Positions 1 through 9,803 are shown, numbered from the stretch's first letter. The stretch: DNA of 64,000 nt from Aliiglaciecola sp. 3_MG-2023 (GCF_030548205.1 NZ_JAUORV010000016.1:81423-145422), one strand, 5' to 3'. Notes: generated by a model from the sequence alone, not told the origin. Translations and numbers: made by a program.

Positions 1-208
<208 letters not shown>

Positions 209-339
209 CTATTCTGACAGACCTGTAAAATACTACCTTCGCAACAGTATGTTAGCAAAGGAAAGCACGACTAATCACGAAAAATATCAAAAAAGTGCGC
301 TTTTACATTATTTATATATAAGCGCACCTATATTGCTAG

Positions 340-2337
340 CTAAAGTAGAATTTGACGAAGATCTGCTAACACATTGCTTAGGTGCACCGCAAAGCGTGCA
401 GCCACAGCACCATCGATCACACGGTGATCGTATGACAATGATAGTGGTAACATAAGTCTTGGTTCAAAATCTTTACCATTCCATTTAGGTTTCATCTCAC
501 TCTTTGAGACACCCAAAATAGCCACATCAGGAGCATTTACGATAGGCGTAAATGCCGTACCACCAATGCCACCTAAGCTAGAGATAGTAAAACAACTCCC
601 CTGCATATCAGGGCCTTTCAATTTGCCTTCTCTGGCTTTAATACTAATTTCAGTAAGCTCACGAGATATTTCGACAATACCTTTTTTATCTACATCACGC
701 ACAACAGGAACAACAAGTCCTCCTGGCGTCTCAACCGCAATACCAATATGGTAGTACTTTTTCTGGATCAAAGATTCACCAGATTCAGATAACGATGTAT
801 TAAATACTGGATAGGCCTTTAACGCATCAGCTACCGCTTTCATCATAAACACTAGCGGTGTGATTTTAACCCCGAGTTTACGTTTTTCGGCGATGACATT
901 TTGTTCTTTACGGAATTTTTCTAACTCAGTAATATCCGCTTCTTCAAACTGAGTAACATGTGGAATCGTTACCCAATTGCGATGCAGATTCGGTCCAGAA
1001 ATTTTCTGAATTCGCGTAAGAGGAACTTCTTCCACTTCACCAAACTTAGCAAAATCCACTTTAGGTGGAGCGAGTACTTGCAAACCACCTGAACCGCTTC
1101 CTACCGATGAACCTGGCGTCATCTTAGGACGTGATAATTCATATTTAACAAAAGATTGAACATCTTCTTTTAAAATACGTTTCTTAGGACCGCTACCAGT
1201 TACCTGAGTTAAATCGACACCAAACTCTCTTGCTAGGCGTCGTACCGAGGGTGAAGCATGCACTTTACCACTGGACTTTTTATCAGCCGCAGAAGGATGA
1301 TGAGGAACTGGAGGTTTGCGAGCACTTGCAGGCGCTGCTTGAGCTGGGGCAGCAGGTGCCGCAGCTTTTTGTGCAGGAGCAGGGGCCGCAGCCTTAGGCG
1401 CTGATTTTTCAGTGACTTCAAGGGTAATAACCAAACTACCTTCAGACACTTTATCACCGACTTTGAGTTCAACACTTTTTACCGTACCACTTTTGGGTGA
1501 CGGCACGTCCATCGTAGCCTTATCTGTTTCCAACGTGACCAGTCCGGCTTCAGCTTCAATCTCATCACCAGCTGCAACTAGTACTTCAATCACATCGACA
1601 TCAGTGTCGCCACCAATATCTGGGACGTTAACATCAATCACAGACGTCGTTTCTTCACCGGAATCTGCCTCTTCTGTTGCAGGCTCTTCTGAAACAGTTG
1701 CTTCTTGAGCTGGCGCGGATGCAGGTTCTGACGCTGCAGGCGCGGCTTCAGCGCTTGAGTCTGATGCACCTTGCGTTGCTAACTCAAGTACTAAGGTTCC
1801 TTCAGAAACTTTGTCGCCCACTTTAATTTTTAAGGACTTAACCACACCCGCTGCAGGTGATGGTACGTCCATTGTGGCCTTATCAGTTTCCAACGTAATT
1901 AAACCGGTTTCAGCTTCAATTTCATCGCCTTCAGCAACCAGTACTTCGATAACATCCACATCGGTATCACCGCCAATATCAGGCACTTTAACTTCAATCA
2001 CTTCACTGCTTGAACTTGCGGCAGCTTGGGACGTTTGTGGCGTTGATTCTGGTGCTTTTTCTGGCGTTGCATCAGACGCTGGTGCTTCTGACGAAGCACC
2101 TTCAGCAGCAAGTTTCATTATCAAAGTATCTTGACTGACTTTATCGCCAACCTTTACCAGAATATCGGCAACTGAGCCTGCAAACGGCGCAGGAATATCC
2201 ATACTGGACTTATCACTTTCTACCGTTATTAGGGAAGATTCAGCTTCAACCTCTTCGCCAACCGAGACACAAATTTCGATAACTTCTACTTCTTCACCGC
2301 CCACATCGGGGACCAATACATCTTTTAAATCTGACAT
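340..2337 (-). CDS. aceF: Pyruvate dehydrogenase complex E2, dihydrolipoamide acetyltransferase with three lipoyl domains
   Basis: E2 transfers the acetyl group from E1 via lipoyl-lysine to CoA and forms the core of the complex. The 665-residue protein has three lipoyl domains at roughly residues 1-75, 112-186 and 236-310, with lipoylation motifs DKSSM, DKATM and DKATM. Ala/Pro/Glu-rich linkers follow each. A peripheral-subunit-binding domain lies near residues 360-395 (SPSVRRLAREFGV), then the catalytic domain ending with the DHRVIDG motif. The start is the ATG at 2335-2337. A TTG five codons upstream is rejected because the GGAGG ribosome binding site lies inside that extension. Lipoyl domains 2 and 3 are almost identical in protein sequence. 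The gene is 15 bp after aceE. Confidence 0.97.
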   Translation of the reverse strand: MSDLKDVLVPDVGGEEVEVIEICVSVGEEVEAESSLITVESDKSSMDIPAPFAGSVADILVKVGDKVSQDTLIMKLAAEGASSEAPASDATPEKAPESTPQTSQAAASSSSEVIEVKVPDIGGDTDVDVIEVLVAEGDEIEAETGLITLETDKATMDVPSPAAGVVKSLKIKVGDKVSEGTLVLELATQGASDSSAEAAPAASEPASAPAQEATVSEEPATEEADSGEETTSVIDVNVPDIGGDTDVDVIEVLVAAGDEIEAEAGLVTLETDKATMDVPSPKSGTVKSVELKVGDKVSEGSLVITLEVTEKSAPKAAAPAPAQKAAAPAAPAQAAPASARKPPVPHHPSAADKKSSGKVHASPSVRRLAREFGVDLTQVTGSGPKKRILKEDVQSFVKYELSRPKMTPGSSVGSGSGGLQVLAPPKVDFAKFGEVEEVPLTRIQKISGPNLHRNWVTIPHVTQFEEADITELEKFRKEQNVIAEKRKLGVKITPLVFMMKAVADALKAYPVFNTSLSESGESLIQKKYYHIGIAVETPGGLVVPVVRDVDKKGIVEISRELTEISIKAREGKLKGPDMQGSCFTISSLGGIGGTAFTPIVNAPDVAILGVSKSEMKPKWNGKDFEPRLMLPLSLSYDHRVIDGAVAARFAVHLSNVLADLRQILL

Positions 2338-2352
2338 TTTGAGTCCTCCCAA

Positions 2353-5025
2353 TTACGCGTAAAGCGGATTAAGTTTGTCGCCATCAATACCAAACTCTTT
2401 GATAGCCTCTAGTACAACTTTCTTATCGATATCACCGGCTTTGCTTAACTCAGTTAGCGCAGCTAAGGCGATAAACTTAGCATCAACTTCGAAATGGTGA
2501 CGCAAGTTAGGACGACTATCAGAACGTCCAAACCCGTCTGTACCTAGCACTTTATATTGACCTGGAACAAATGCACGAACTTGGTCTGCGTAGTTTTTAA
2601 CGTAATCAGTAGCGGCAATAGTAGGTCCTTCGAACCCTTCTTCAAGTACGCTGGTGATATAAGGTACTTTTGCTTTTTTGTCTGGATTAAGCATATTGTA
2701 ATGTTCACAATCTAAACCATCACGGGCCAATTCATTAAATGAAGGCACACTATATACTTCAGAAGCAACAGAGAACTTGTCTTTCAACAATTGCGCAGCT
2801 TCACGCACTTGCAACAAAATAGTACCAGAACCAAGTAATTTAACTTTCTTCTTACTCTTCGCTGTGCCTACTTTTTCTAGAGAATATATCCCTTTAATGA
2901 TGCCTTCTTCTGCCCCTTTAGGCATTTCTGGCTGGGCATAGTTTTCGTTCATTACCGTTAAGTAGTAGAAAACATTCTCATGATTTTCACCCATTCGACG
3001 TAAACCGTCTTGTACCACAACGGCCACTTCGTAACCATAAGTCGGATCGTAAGTCACACAGTTTGGAATCAGAGCCGCTTGCACGTGGCTATGTCCATCT
3101 TGATGCTGTAAGCCCTCACCATTGAGTGTCGTCCGGCCAGCGGTTCCACCTACCAAGAATCCTCTTGCCTGACTATCACCGGCTGCCCACGCCATATCAC
3201 CCACACGTTGGAAACCAAACATAGAGTAATAAATGTAGACTGGGATCATAGGTAAATTATTGGTCGAGTATGACGTCCCTGCTGCTAACCACGACGCCAT
3301 AGCACCGAGTTCGTTAATCCCTTCTTGTAACACCTGACCTTTTTTATCTTCACGATAGTAGGCCACTTGATCAGCATCTTGAGGAACATATTTTTGTCCC
3401 TGACTAGAATAAATACCCACTTGGCGGAACAAACCTTCCATACCAAAAGTACGGGCTTCATCAGGAATAATAGGTACGATACGACTACCAATCTGTTTAT
3501 CTTTGAGCATAACAGTCAAGACGCGAACAAAGGCCATGGTTGTGGAGATCTCACGCTCTCCAGAGCCTTTAGTGATAGCTTCGAAAGACTTTAACGGTAT
3601 CGCAGGTAAATCTTCTGTGCTGTCAGCTAAACGGGTTGGCATATATCCAAACAGTTTTTCTCTGCGTCGTCTAAGATAAGTTAACTCTGGGCTATCTTCA
3701 GAAAACTTGTAATAAGGTAAGTTTTCAAGATCCTCATCAGCAACCGGAATATTGAAGCGATCACGATATTGGCGAACCGCATCGATATCCATCTTCTTAA
3801 CGTTATGGGCGATATTCTTACCTTCACCAGCAGAACCTAAACCATAACCTTTAACGGTCTTGGCAAGAATTACCTGCGGACGACCTTGGGTTTCTGAAGC
3901 GCGTTTATAAGCAGCATAAACTTTAACCGGATCGTGCCCACCACGATTCAAACGCCAGATATCGTCATCTGACATATTTGAAACCATTTCTTTCAGTTCT
4001 GGGTATTTTCCAAAGAAGTTCTCACGGGTGTAAGCGCCTCCTTTAGCTTTGTAGTTTTGGTATTCACCATCTACCGTTTCATTCATTACATCAAGTAACT
4101 TTCCAGAAGTGTCACGCGCTAAAAGCGGATCCCAATAGCGACCCCAAATCACTTTGATGACTTCCCAACCTGCTCCGCGGAATGTCCCTTCTAATTCTTG
4201 GATAATCTTTCCATTACCACGAACAGGTCCATCTAGACGTTGCAAATTACAGTTAATAACGAATGTTAAGTTGTCTAAACCTTCACGGGAAGCTAGACCA
4301 ATAGCACCTAAACTTTCTGGCTCATCCACTTCACCATCACCCATGAAACACCATACGCGCTGTTCTGAACAATCTTTTAGTCCACGATTGGTAAGGTATT
4401 TTAAGAAACGGGCTAGATAGATAGCCTGCATTGGACCTAAGCCCATAGATACCGTTGGAAACTGCCAAAAATCTGGCATCAATTTAGGATGCGGGTATGA
4501 AGAAATCCCCTTGCCATCCACTTCCTGACGGAATCCATCTAACTGCTCTTCCGATAAACGACCTTCGATGTAAGCTCGCGAATATATGCCGGGAGAAACA
4601 TGCCCCTGAACAAATAAATAATCGCCGCCATCCTTGTCGTTAGGTGCGCGGAAAAAGTGGTTAAAGCCCACATCATAAAGCATAGCTGAGGATGCAAAAC
4701 TTGATATATGGCCACCTAACTCTAAATCTTTCTTAGAGCCGCGCAAAACCATCATCATTGCATTCCAACGGATTGCTTGACGAATTTTAGCTTCAATCGT
4801 TTGATCCCCGGGCATAGTCGGTTCTTGACCTGCGGGAATGGTGTTTATATAGGCAGTTGTTGCTGTATAGGGTAAGTACGCACCATTACGGCGAGCCTTT
4901 TCTATCAAGCTTTCTAATAAGTAGTGGGCGCGTTCTACACCCTCTTCTTCAAGTACTGCGTCTAGGGCTTCTATCCATTCCTGGGTTTCTTGTGGATCCA
5001 CATCCGGATGCATCATATCAGCCAT
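2353..5025 (-). CDS. aceE: Pyruvate dehydrogenase E1 component, homodimeric type
   Basis: The thiamine-diphosphate E1 enzyme decarboxylates pyruvate and acetylates the lipoyl groups of AceF. At 890 residues it matches the gammaproteobacterial homodimeric E1 in length. The N-terminus has the DVDPQETQEW signature of the E2-interacting region. A ThDP/Mg-binding segment (GDGEVDEPES, then FVINCNLQRLDGPVRGNGK) lies near residues 230-270. The start ATG is preceded by an AAGGAAAG ribosome binding site. It follows pdhR after 133 bp and precedes aceF by 15 bp, so the three genes form the usual pdh operon. Confidence 0.98.
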   Translation of the reverse strand: MADMMHPDVDPQETQEWIEALDAVLEEEGVERAHYLLESLIEKARRNGAYLPYTATTAYINTIPAGQEPTMPGDQTIEAKIRQAIRWNAMMMVLRGSKKDLELGGHISSFASSAMLYDVGFNHFFRAPNDKDGGDYLFVQGHVSPGIYSRAYIEGRLSEEQLDGFRQEVDGKGISSYPHPKLMPDFWQFPTVSMGLGPMQAIYLARFLKYLTNRGLKDCSEQRVWCFMGDGEVDEPESLGAIGLASREGLDNLTFVINCNLQRLDGPVRGNGKIIQELEGTFRGAGWEVIKVIWGRYWDPLLARDTSGKLLDVMNETVDGEYQNYKAKGGAYTRENFFGKYPELKEMVSNMSDDDIWRLNRGGHDPVKVYAAYKRASETQGRPQVILAKTVKGYGLGSAGEGKNIAHNVKKMDIDAVRQYRDRFNIPVADEDLENLPYYKFSEDSPELTYLRRRREKLFGYMPTRLADSTEDLPAIPLKSFEAITKGSGEREISTTMAFVRVLTVMLKDKQIGSRIVPIIPDEARTFGMEGLFRQVGIYSSQGQKYVPQDADQVAYYREDKKGQVLQEGINELGAMASWLAAGTSYSTNNLPMIPVYIYYSMFGFQRVGDMAWAAGDSQARGFLVGGTAGRTTLNGEGLQHQDGHSHVQAALIPNCVTYDPTYGYEVAVVVQDGLRRMGENHENVFYYLTVMNENYAQPEMPKGAEEGIIKGIYSLEKVGTAKSKKKVKLLGSGTILLQVREAAQLLKDKFSVASEVYSVPSFNELARDGLDCEHYNMLNPDKKAKVPYITSVLEEGFEGPTIAATDYVKNYADQVRAFVPGQYKVLGTDGFGRSDSRPNLRHHFEVDAKFIALAALTELSKAGDIDKKVVLEAIKEFGIDGDKLNPLYA

Positions 5026-5158
5026 GGTGCTTTCCTTTAGTTAGTTTAAAGATAAATTTACTGACCGAGAAAACAAAGAATAGTTTATTTTCATATTCTT
5101 TTCTTTCAGTTCAGTAAGTAAATTACATAAATTAGCAAAATTAACTTTGCCAAAAAGG

Positions 5159-5914
5159 TTATTCCTGTATTTCAATTCTTCTAAGTGCCCGTTGCACTCG
5201 GGTATCTTGTCGATTGATCTCTAACAAAATATCTTCAATGAACGCCAAATGTTCATTACTTGCTTGTCTAGCTGTTTCTGGATTACGAGAAACTATGCCA
5301 GCTAATATTTTTTCACGCTGCTTATGAATAATGTCAGTAACATCATCTCGAATTGCCAACATTTCAAAGTTCGCTTTGATATTTTCCTGCAACATTGATT
5401 TCAAACTACGCATAACATGCACTAACACTAAATTATGTGAAGCCATGGCCATGGCAAGATAAAACTCCACCAAGGCTTTGGACAAATCCGTTTTGTCTGA
5501 CTTTTTAGAAAGCTCTGAAATCGAGGCTAGTGCATTTTCGAGTTTGATATAATCTTCTGGTTGCCCTCGCAAGGCAGCATAATAAGCCGCCATGCCTTCT
5601 AAAGCATGACGAAATTCTAATAAATCAAATTGAGTTTCTGGTCGTTTGGCAATGAGATCCATTAGTGGATCTGTAACCGATGCAGTTAAGTTGCGCTTGA
5701 CAAAAGTACCGCCGCCTTGTTTACGCAACAATAAACCGCGGGCTTCTAAATTTTGAATCGCTTCACGCAAGGACGGCCTAGAAACAGCAAACTTCTCGGC
5801 AAGTTCACGCTCAGATGGTAACTTTTGCCCGGCTAATAAACGGCCGTCAATGATCATTGATTCCAACTCTTCAGTAATCACATCAGAAAGTTTTCGTGAC
5901 TGTATGCGTTGCAT
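5159..5914 (-). CDS. pdhR: Pyruvate-responsive GntR/FadR-family repressor PdhR
   Basis: PdhR represses the pyruvate dehydrogenase operon and is released by pyruvate. The 251-residue protein has an N-terminal GntR winged helix (LPSERELAEKFAVSRPSLREAIQ, about residues 32-54) and a C-terminal all-helical FCD effector domain. Its position directly upstream of aceE on the same strand supports PdhR over other FadR-like regulators such as LldR. A close match to the PdhR operator lies 82 bp upstream of the start (see 5997-6016), which suggests autoregulation of the operon. A GAGGAAG ribosome binding site precedes the ATG with a slightly long spacer. Confidence 0.95.
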   Translation of the reverse strand: MQRIQSRKLSDVITEELESMIIDGRLLAGQKLPSERELAEKFAVSRPSLREAIQNLEARGLLLRKQGGGTFVKRNLTASVTDPLMDLIAKRPETQFDLLEFRHALEGMAAYYAALRGQPEDYIKLENALASISELSKKSDKTDLSKALVEFYLAMAMASHNLVLVHVMRSLKSMLQENIKANFEMLAIRDDVTDIIHKQREKILAGIVSRNPETARQASNEHLAFIEDILLEINRQDTRVQRALRRIEIQE

Positions 5915-5996
5915 GTTTGCGCGTGCTTCCTCAAAAAGTGTTAGGGCTCGCCATAGTGTTAATTAGCAAAAAACGCTTCTGCTACACCCACACACT

Positions 5997-6016
5997 AAAA
6001 TTGGTAAGACCATTTT
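5997..6016. promoter_or_regulatory. PdhR operator upstream of pdhR-aceEF-lpdA
   Basis: The core TTGGTAAGACCA is an interrupted palindrome (TTGGT/ACCA) flanked by A and T runs. It matches the established enterobacterial PdhR consensus (ATTGGT-N3-ACCAAT) very closely. It lies upstream of pdhR in the 267-bp gap between pdhR and ampE. The regulator and site co-occur, so binding is a strong inference. Confidence 0.85.
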
Positions 6017-6181
6017 ACCTAATAGGTTAGACTAGTTATTTAATTACGTAAACCTTTTACCTGAAAAACTTTTTCAAACATTCTGTTAAAAAAACTCGAA
6101 AGTTGTTAAACAACCTATTTTTAAAGGCTTTTCATGAATGGTCAGACCACAATCCGCAAATTGGCGCAAAGTGCAGTTAAT

Positions 6182-7006
6182 TTACCTCAGCCAACCCGAA
6201 AGGGACAACACCGAAATTAACACCACTAAAAACATTACATTTCGTTTTGCTAATCGAACCAGAGTACAAGGTTCTTCAGTATAGTCTGATTTATCACATT
6301 CGACTTCCTCTGCAGCATCAGCAACACTGCATAACATTTCTTTAGCTGAAATACTAAGGTCAAATAAATAGGTTAACCATATGGGAAGCGCTTTGGAAAA
6401 ATGCCCCATTAAAAGTAATCCTAAGGTGGTTATTCTGACAGGCAGCCAATCAAGTACCGCCATTAATTGTTCAGCGATAGTGAGGTCTTGCTGATATTCA
6501 TTTTTATAAGCTTCTGTTGAGCTTCTTGCTATTACATACATCACGGCACCAGCAGGGCCCAGAATGGCAAACCAAATAATGACAGCTGCATAATGCTGGT
6601 AATTCAACCAAACTAAGGCTTGACCAAATGACCTTGGGCTGTCACCGCTGTGTCCTAATTGATCCGCATACAGTGAACAAGCTTGAAAATCACCTCTATT
6701 TGCTGCTTGCAGATAACATTTATAAATTTCCCGCAACTTTGGGCAACCGATACATACCATTAAAATAGCAGTATCGAGAATTAATCTAATTAACGAGTTA
6801 TCCACGCTATTTAGCAGCACCAGAATGAAAAAAGCAGGGATTAACACAACCGCTAAAAAAGTAATACTGGTCATATCTTCAGAAAAGATACCTTTGCGGG
6901 TTAAGAAATTTTGGTATATTCCATTGTAAAAACTCTCTCGCCAATATTTAGTTTGGGTGGCTATACGCTCTGCCATTAAAACCACAATTAAGCTTATTAA
7001 TGTCAT
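6182..7006 (-). CDS. ampE: Inner-membrane protein AmpE, signalling modulator paired with AmpD
   Basis: AmpE is a membrane protein of the CobD/CbiB-like superfamily, encoded with ampD and linked to beta-lactamase induction signalling. The exact biochemical role is unsettled. The 274-residue protein has hydrophobic segments at the N-terminus (MTLISLIVVLMAERIA), around residues 50-85, near 140-160, and at the C-terminus (NVMFLVVLISVLSLSGWL). The start region matches the family. An AAGGAAG ribosome binding site precedes the ATG. It lies 71 bp after ampD on the same strand, the usual ampD-ampE pair. Confidence 0.9.
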   Translation of the reverse strand: MTLISLIVVLMAERIATQTKYWRESFYNGIYQNFLTRKGIFSEDMTSITFLAVVLIPAFFILVLLNSVDNSLIRLILDTAILMVCIGCPKLREIYKCYLQAANRGDFQACSLYADQLGHSGDSPRSFGQALVWLNYQHYAAVIIWFAILGPAGAVMYVIARSSTEAYKNEYQQDLTIAEQLMAVLDWLPVRITTLGLLLMGHFSKALPIWLTYLFDLSISAKEMLCSVADAAEEVECDKSDYTEEPCTLVRLAKRNVMFLVVLISVLSLSGWLR

Positions 7007-7077
7007 GGAACTTCCTTTTGTTAATTATCTTCATTTAAAAAAACTGTGGATTGCATTAAAAATCACGAGAAACAGGG

Positions 7078-7653
7078 TTAAGAATTATAGAAAAAACCAA
7101 TCTGTTGTCGATACCTGCCCCAGTCAAAGCTCACACCAGGATCCGTTTTTCGCCCCGGAGCAATATCATTGTGCCCAACTATCCTAGACAAATTAATTAA
7201 AGGATATTGAGCAACGATGGCGTGTGTTGCTCGAACTAACGCTGCATATTGCTGTGCACTATATTCGGTATTATCTGTTCCTTCTAACTCAATGCCAATG
7301 GAAAAGTCATTGCATCTGGTACGACCTTGAAAGGAAGAGACACCTGCGTGCCAGGCACGGTTTTCAAAGCCTACAAATTGGACGATTTGACCATCTCTTC
7401 GAATTAACAGGTGAGCAGACACGCGCATTTGGTAAATTTGTTCGAACATAGGATGAATATGCGGCTGAAGCTTACCCGCAAAAAAATCTAAAATATACGG
7501 GCCACCGAACTCCCCTGGTGGCAATGATATATTGTGGATTACCAATAGACTGATATCATTGGGATCTGGTCTACAATCAAAATGTTCACATTCTGAGCGT
7601 TTAACCGAGTCAAGCCAACCCGCGTGTATTTGCAATCTGGTGTCTGAGACCAT
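7078..7653 (-). CDS. ampD: 1,6-anhydro-N-acetylmuramyl-L-alanine amidase AmpD
   Basis: This cytoplasmic zinc amidase removes the peptide from anhydro-muropeptides during cell-wall recycling. The 191-residue protein is a single amidase_2 domain. Likely zinc ligands are H40 (VIHNIS), H161 and D171 (VGHNDIAPGRKTDPG), with spacing almost identical to E. coli AmpD (H34, H154, D164). No signal peptide is present, as expected for the cytoplasmic enzyme. It pairs with ampE downstream. It also fits the amgK/murU pair at 21291-22966, which would recycle the sugar left after this cleavage. Confidence 0.95.
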   Translation of the reverse strand: MVSDTRLQIHAGWLDSVKRSECEHFDCRPDPNDISLLVIHNISLPPGEFGGPYILDFFAGKLQPHIHPMFEQIYQMRVSAHLLIRRDGQIVQFVGFENRAWHAGVSSFQGRTRCNDFSIGIELEGTDNTEYSAQQYAALVRATHAIVAQYPLINLSRIVGHNDIAPGRKTDPGVSFDWGRYRQQIGFFYNS

Positions 7654-7710
7654 ATATAAAACAAGCCGTTAGTTTAAAAGCGATAAAGAAGCAGCATAGC
7701 AGGGTATAGA

Positions 7711-8235
7711 ATGGAACAAAATCAATCACCAGCGGAAAACTCCACTAAAATAGGAAAATGGATGTTTTTCGCCTTTTGGATAGTTGGCCTGTTGCTGCTA
7801 TCGCTGTATTTCGGTGATCGATTAGAAAAACAAATCAATCCCAATCAGAATCCTGAAAGTCAACTCAACAATGGTGCGGTTGAAGTCAAGCTTAAGCGTA
7901 ATCGAATGGGACACTATGTCGCTAGTGGTCTGATTAATGATCAACCTGTGACGTTTTTATTGGATACCGGAGCAACCAATGTTTCTGTGCCTGCTCACCT
8001 GGCAAATGAATTAGGGTTGGTAGCCGGTGCAAGATATACAGTTTCAACGGCCAATGGCAACGTGACAGTAGCACAAACAAATATACAACAACTGGATTTA
8101 GGCTCAATTCGAATAAACAACGTTCGTGCCAGTATCAACCCCGGCATGTTAAGTGATGAAATACTGTTAGGTATGAGTGTACTCAAACAGTTGGAATTTA
8201 CTCAACGCGGTGATTGGTTGATACTGCGACATTAA
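7711..8235 (+). CDS. Membrane-anchored retropepsin-like aspartic protease
   Basis: The 174-residue protein has one N-terminal membrane segment (about residues 18-37, WMFFAFWIVGLLLLSLYF) followed by a periplasmic clan AA aspartic protease domain. The catalytic signature FLLDTGATNVSVP is at about residues 85-97. A second conserved segment, EILLGMSVL, lies near residues 150-158. This is the TIGR02281-like bacterial family, found as one-domain proteins that presumably dimerise as retroviral proteases do. The substrate is not known. It is divergent from ampD and 61 bp upstream of nadC. Confidence 0.85.
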   Translation: MEQNQSPAENSTKIGKWMFFAFWIVGLLLLSLYFGDRLEKQINPNQNPESQLNNGAVEVKLKRNRMGHYVASGLINDQPVTFLLDTGATNVSVPAHLANELGLVAGARYTVSTANGNVTVAQTNIQQLDLGSIRINNVRASINPGMLSDEILLGMSVLKQLEFTQRGDWLILRH

Positions 8236-8296
8236 CAATACTGAATAGATTACCCCCTAGGCTAATCTGCCACTACTTTACTTGTGTGACTTTTAT

Positions 8297-9136
8297 ATGA
8301 ATCAAAATTTGATAACCAAAGATGTTGAGCAAGCGCTTAACGAAGACTTAAATGGCTTAGGCCCCATAGATGGAGATATTACGGCTGCGTTAATTAGCAA
8401 CGATGTTATGGTCAAGGCATCTATTTTAACCCGAGAAGACTGCATTATTTGTGGAATTCAATGGGCAACAGAGACGTTTAACCAAGTCAACCCTGACATC
8501 AACGTGAATTGGTTAGTGGCCGATGGCGATGAATGTACCGCCAATCAAATCTTCTGCGAGCTGTCCGGCTCTGCCCGCTCCATATTAACCGCTGAGCGCA
8601 CGGCACTGAACTTTTTGCAAACTTTATCAGGTACTGCAACCACAACTAAAGCCTATGTTGATTTACTTTCTGGCAGCGGTATCACCTTACTAGACACGCG
8701 TAAAACCATTCCCGGTATGCGCTTGGCCCAAAAATATGCAGTGAAATGTGGAGGAGCGCAAAATCACCGCATCGGTTTATTTGATGCGTTCTTAATAAAG
8801 GAAAACCATATACTTGCTTGCGGTTCTATTGCTAATGCAGTGCAACAAGCGCGGCAAAACAAGCCACAAGCGAAAGTAGAAGTTGAGGTGGAAAGCCTTG
8901 ATGAGCTTAAACAAGCCATAGATGCAAGAGCTGATATTGTAATGTTAGATAATTTTGATCACGAAATGCTAAGTCAAGCAGTTTTGATCAATCAAAAAAC
9001 CGTTAAATTGGAAGTTTCAGGCAATATAACCCAAGAAAAATTGCAAAACTTACGGGGTATAGGTATAGATTTTGTGTCATCAGGGGCATTAACCAAGGAT
9101 GTCAAGTCTATTGATTTATCCCTTAGAATCAATTAG
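8297..9136 (+). CDS. nadC: Nicotinate-nucleotide pyrophosphorylase (quinolinate phosphoribosyltransferase)
   Basis: NadC converts quinolinate and PRPP to nicotinate mononucleotide in de novo NAD synthesis. The 279-residue protein contains RTALNFLQTLSGTAT, the substrate-binding DTRKTIPGMRLAQKYAV and GGAQNHRIGLFD segments, and the C-terminal ISSGAL-like phosphate-binding turn (VSSGALTK). The ATG at 8297 is preferred over a TTG five codons upstream because family N-termini begin near MNQNLI. No clear ribosome binding site is visible. It stands next to the pil genes, as in many gammaproteobacteria. Confidence 0.95.
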   Translation: MNQNLITKDVEQALNEDLNGLGPIDGDITAALISNDVMVKASILTREDCIICGIQWATETFNQVNPDINVNWLVADGDECTANQIFCELSGSARSILTAERTALNFLQTLSGTATTTKAYVDLLSGSGITLLDTRKTIPGMRLAQKYAVKCGGAQNHRIGLFDAFLIKENHILACGSIANAVQQARQNKPQAKVEVEVESLDELKQAIDARADIVMLDNFDHEMLSQAVLINQKTVKLEVSGNITQEKLQNLRGIGIDFVSSGALTKDVKSIDLSLRIN

Positions 9137-9161
9137 TTAAATATTTAAGCGCTGTATTTTT

Positions 9162-9279
9162 GTTTGATGAACGAGACTTGAGTATGTTTCTACATACTTG
9201 TCAGTAACGGATCTCGTTCTATACTGATTATGAATTCAACGAGGACGCCATCAAACGCAAACGTTGTTGTGGCAACAAA
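9162..9279 (+). other. Structured leader region upstream of pilA
   Basis: Between nadC and pilA there are nested perfect inverted repeats: GTTTGATG (9162-9169) with CATCAAAC (9249-9256), GAACGAGA (9169-9176) with TCTCGTTC (9212-9219), and AGTATG (9181-9186) with CATACT (9193-9198). A separate hairpin follows, TTGTTG-TGG-CAACAA (9264-9278). There is no T-run, so it does not look like a simple terminator. It could be a structured 5' leader of pilA. Function is not known. Confidence 0.55.
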
Positions 9280-9341
9280 CAACTTAACTAACTATTTTAC
9301 AGTAACTTAAATCGCACTAATTGGTGCAGGAGATAAATACC

Positions 9342-9755
9342 ATGAAAATGACTCAAATGACTAACAACAAAGGTTTTACACTAATTGAATTGATGATCGT
9401 TGTAGCGATTATCGGTATTCTTGCAGCCATCGCATTACCTGCGTACCAAGGTTACACGGATAAAGCAAAATTCTCTGAAATAACGAATGCGACTGCAGCA
9501 GCGAAATCAGCCGTTGAAGTATGTGCTCAGGTTAACAATGCATTGACAGCCTGTGACGGTGGTGCAAGTGGTATCCCTACTGACATCGCTGCAACTGCAA
9601 CAGTGAACGGTTTATCCACTACTGATGGTGTAATTGTAGCAACTTACAAATCTGATAGTTCTTCATTAGATGCTGCTACTTTCACTTTGACGCCAACTCT
9701 ATCAGGTGGTCGTGTTGAATGGGCTTCAGCATGTAACCCAACTACTCTTTGTTAA
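9342..9755 (+). CDS. pilA: Type IV major pilin (prepilin)
   Basis: This is a type IVa pilin subunit of 137 residues. It has a short leader ending NNKG, cleavage before F12, and the conserved hydrophobic helix [20 protein letters not shown] with Glu at mature position 5. Four cysteines are present, and the last pair in CNPTTLC probably forms the C-terminal disulfide loop. The ATG at 9342 is chosen because an AGGAGA ribosome binding site is 8-9 bases upstream; a TTG 21 bases earlier is rejected. It is processed by PilD (11185-12063). A strong terminator follows, which lets it be expressed far more than pilC. Confidence 0.95.
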   Translation: MKMTQMTNNKGFTLIELMIVVAIIGILAAIALPAYQGYTDKAKFSEITNATAAAKSAVEVCAQVNNALTACDGGASGIPTDIAATATVNGLSTTDGVIVATYKSDSSSLDAATFTLTPTLSGGRVEWASACNPTTLC

Positions 9756-9803
9756 TACCGATAGTGTAGTAAATTGCTTAAACTTAGTAATAAAATATAA
9801 TGT

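Noticed and set aside
1412..2134. Two plus-strand Ser/Thr-rich frames opposite aceF
   Set aside because: They mirror the repeated lipoyl domains and linkers of aceF in the reverse frame; the similarity between them is inherited from that repeat.
5026..5158. Imperfect inverted repeat (AATTTACTGAC and CAGTAAGTAAATT) between pdhR and aceE considered as a second operator
   Set aside because: The arms are imperfect and do not match the TTGGT/ACCA PdhR core.
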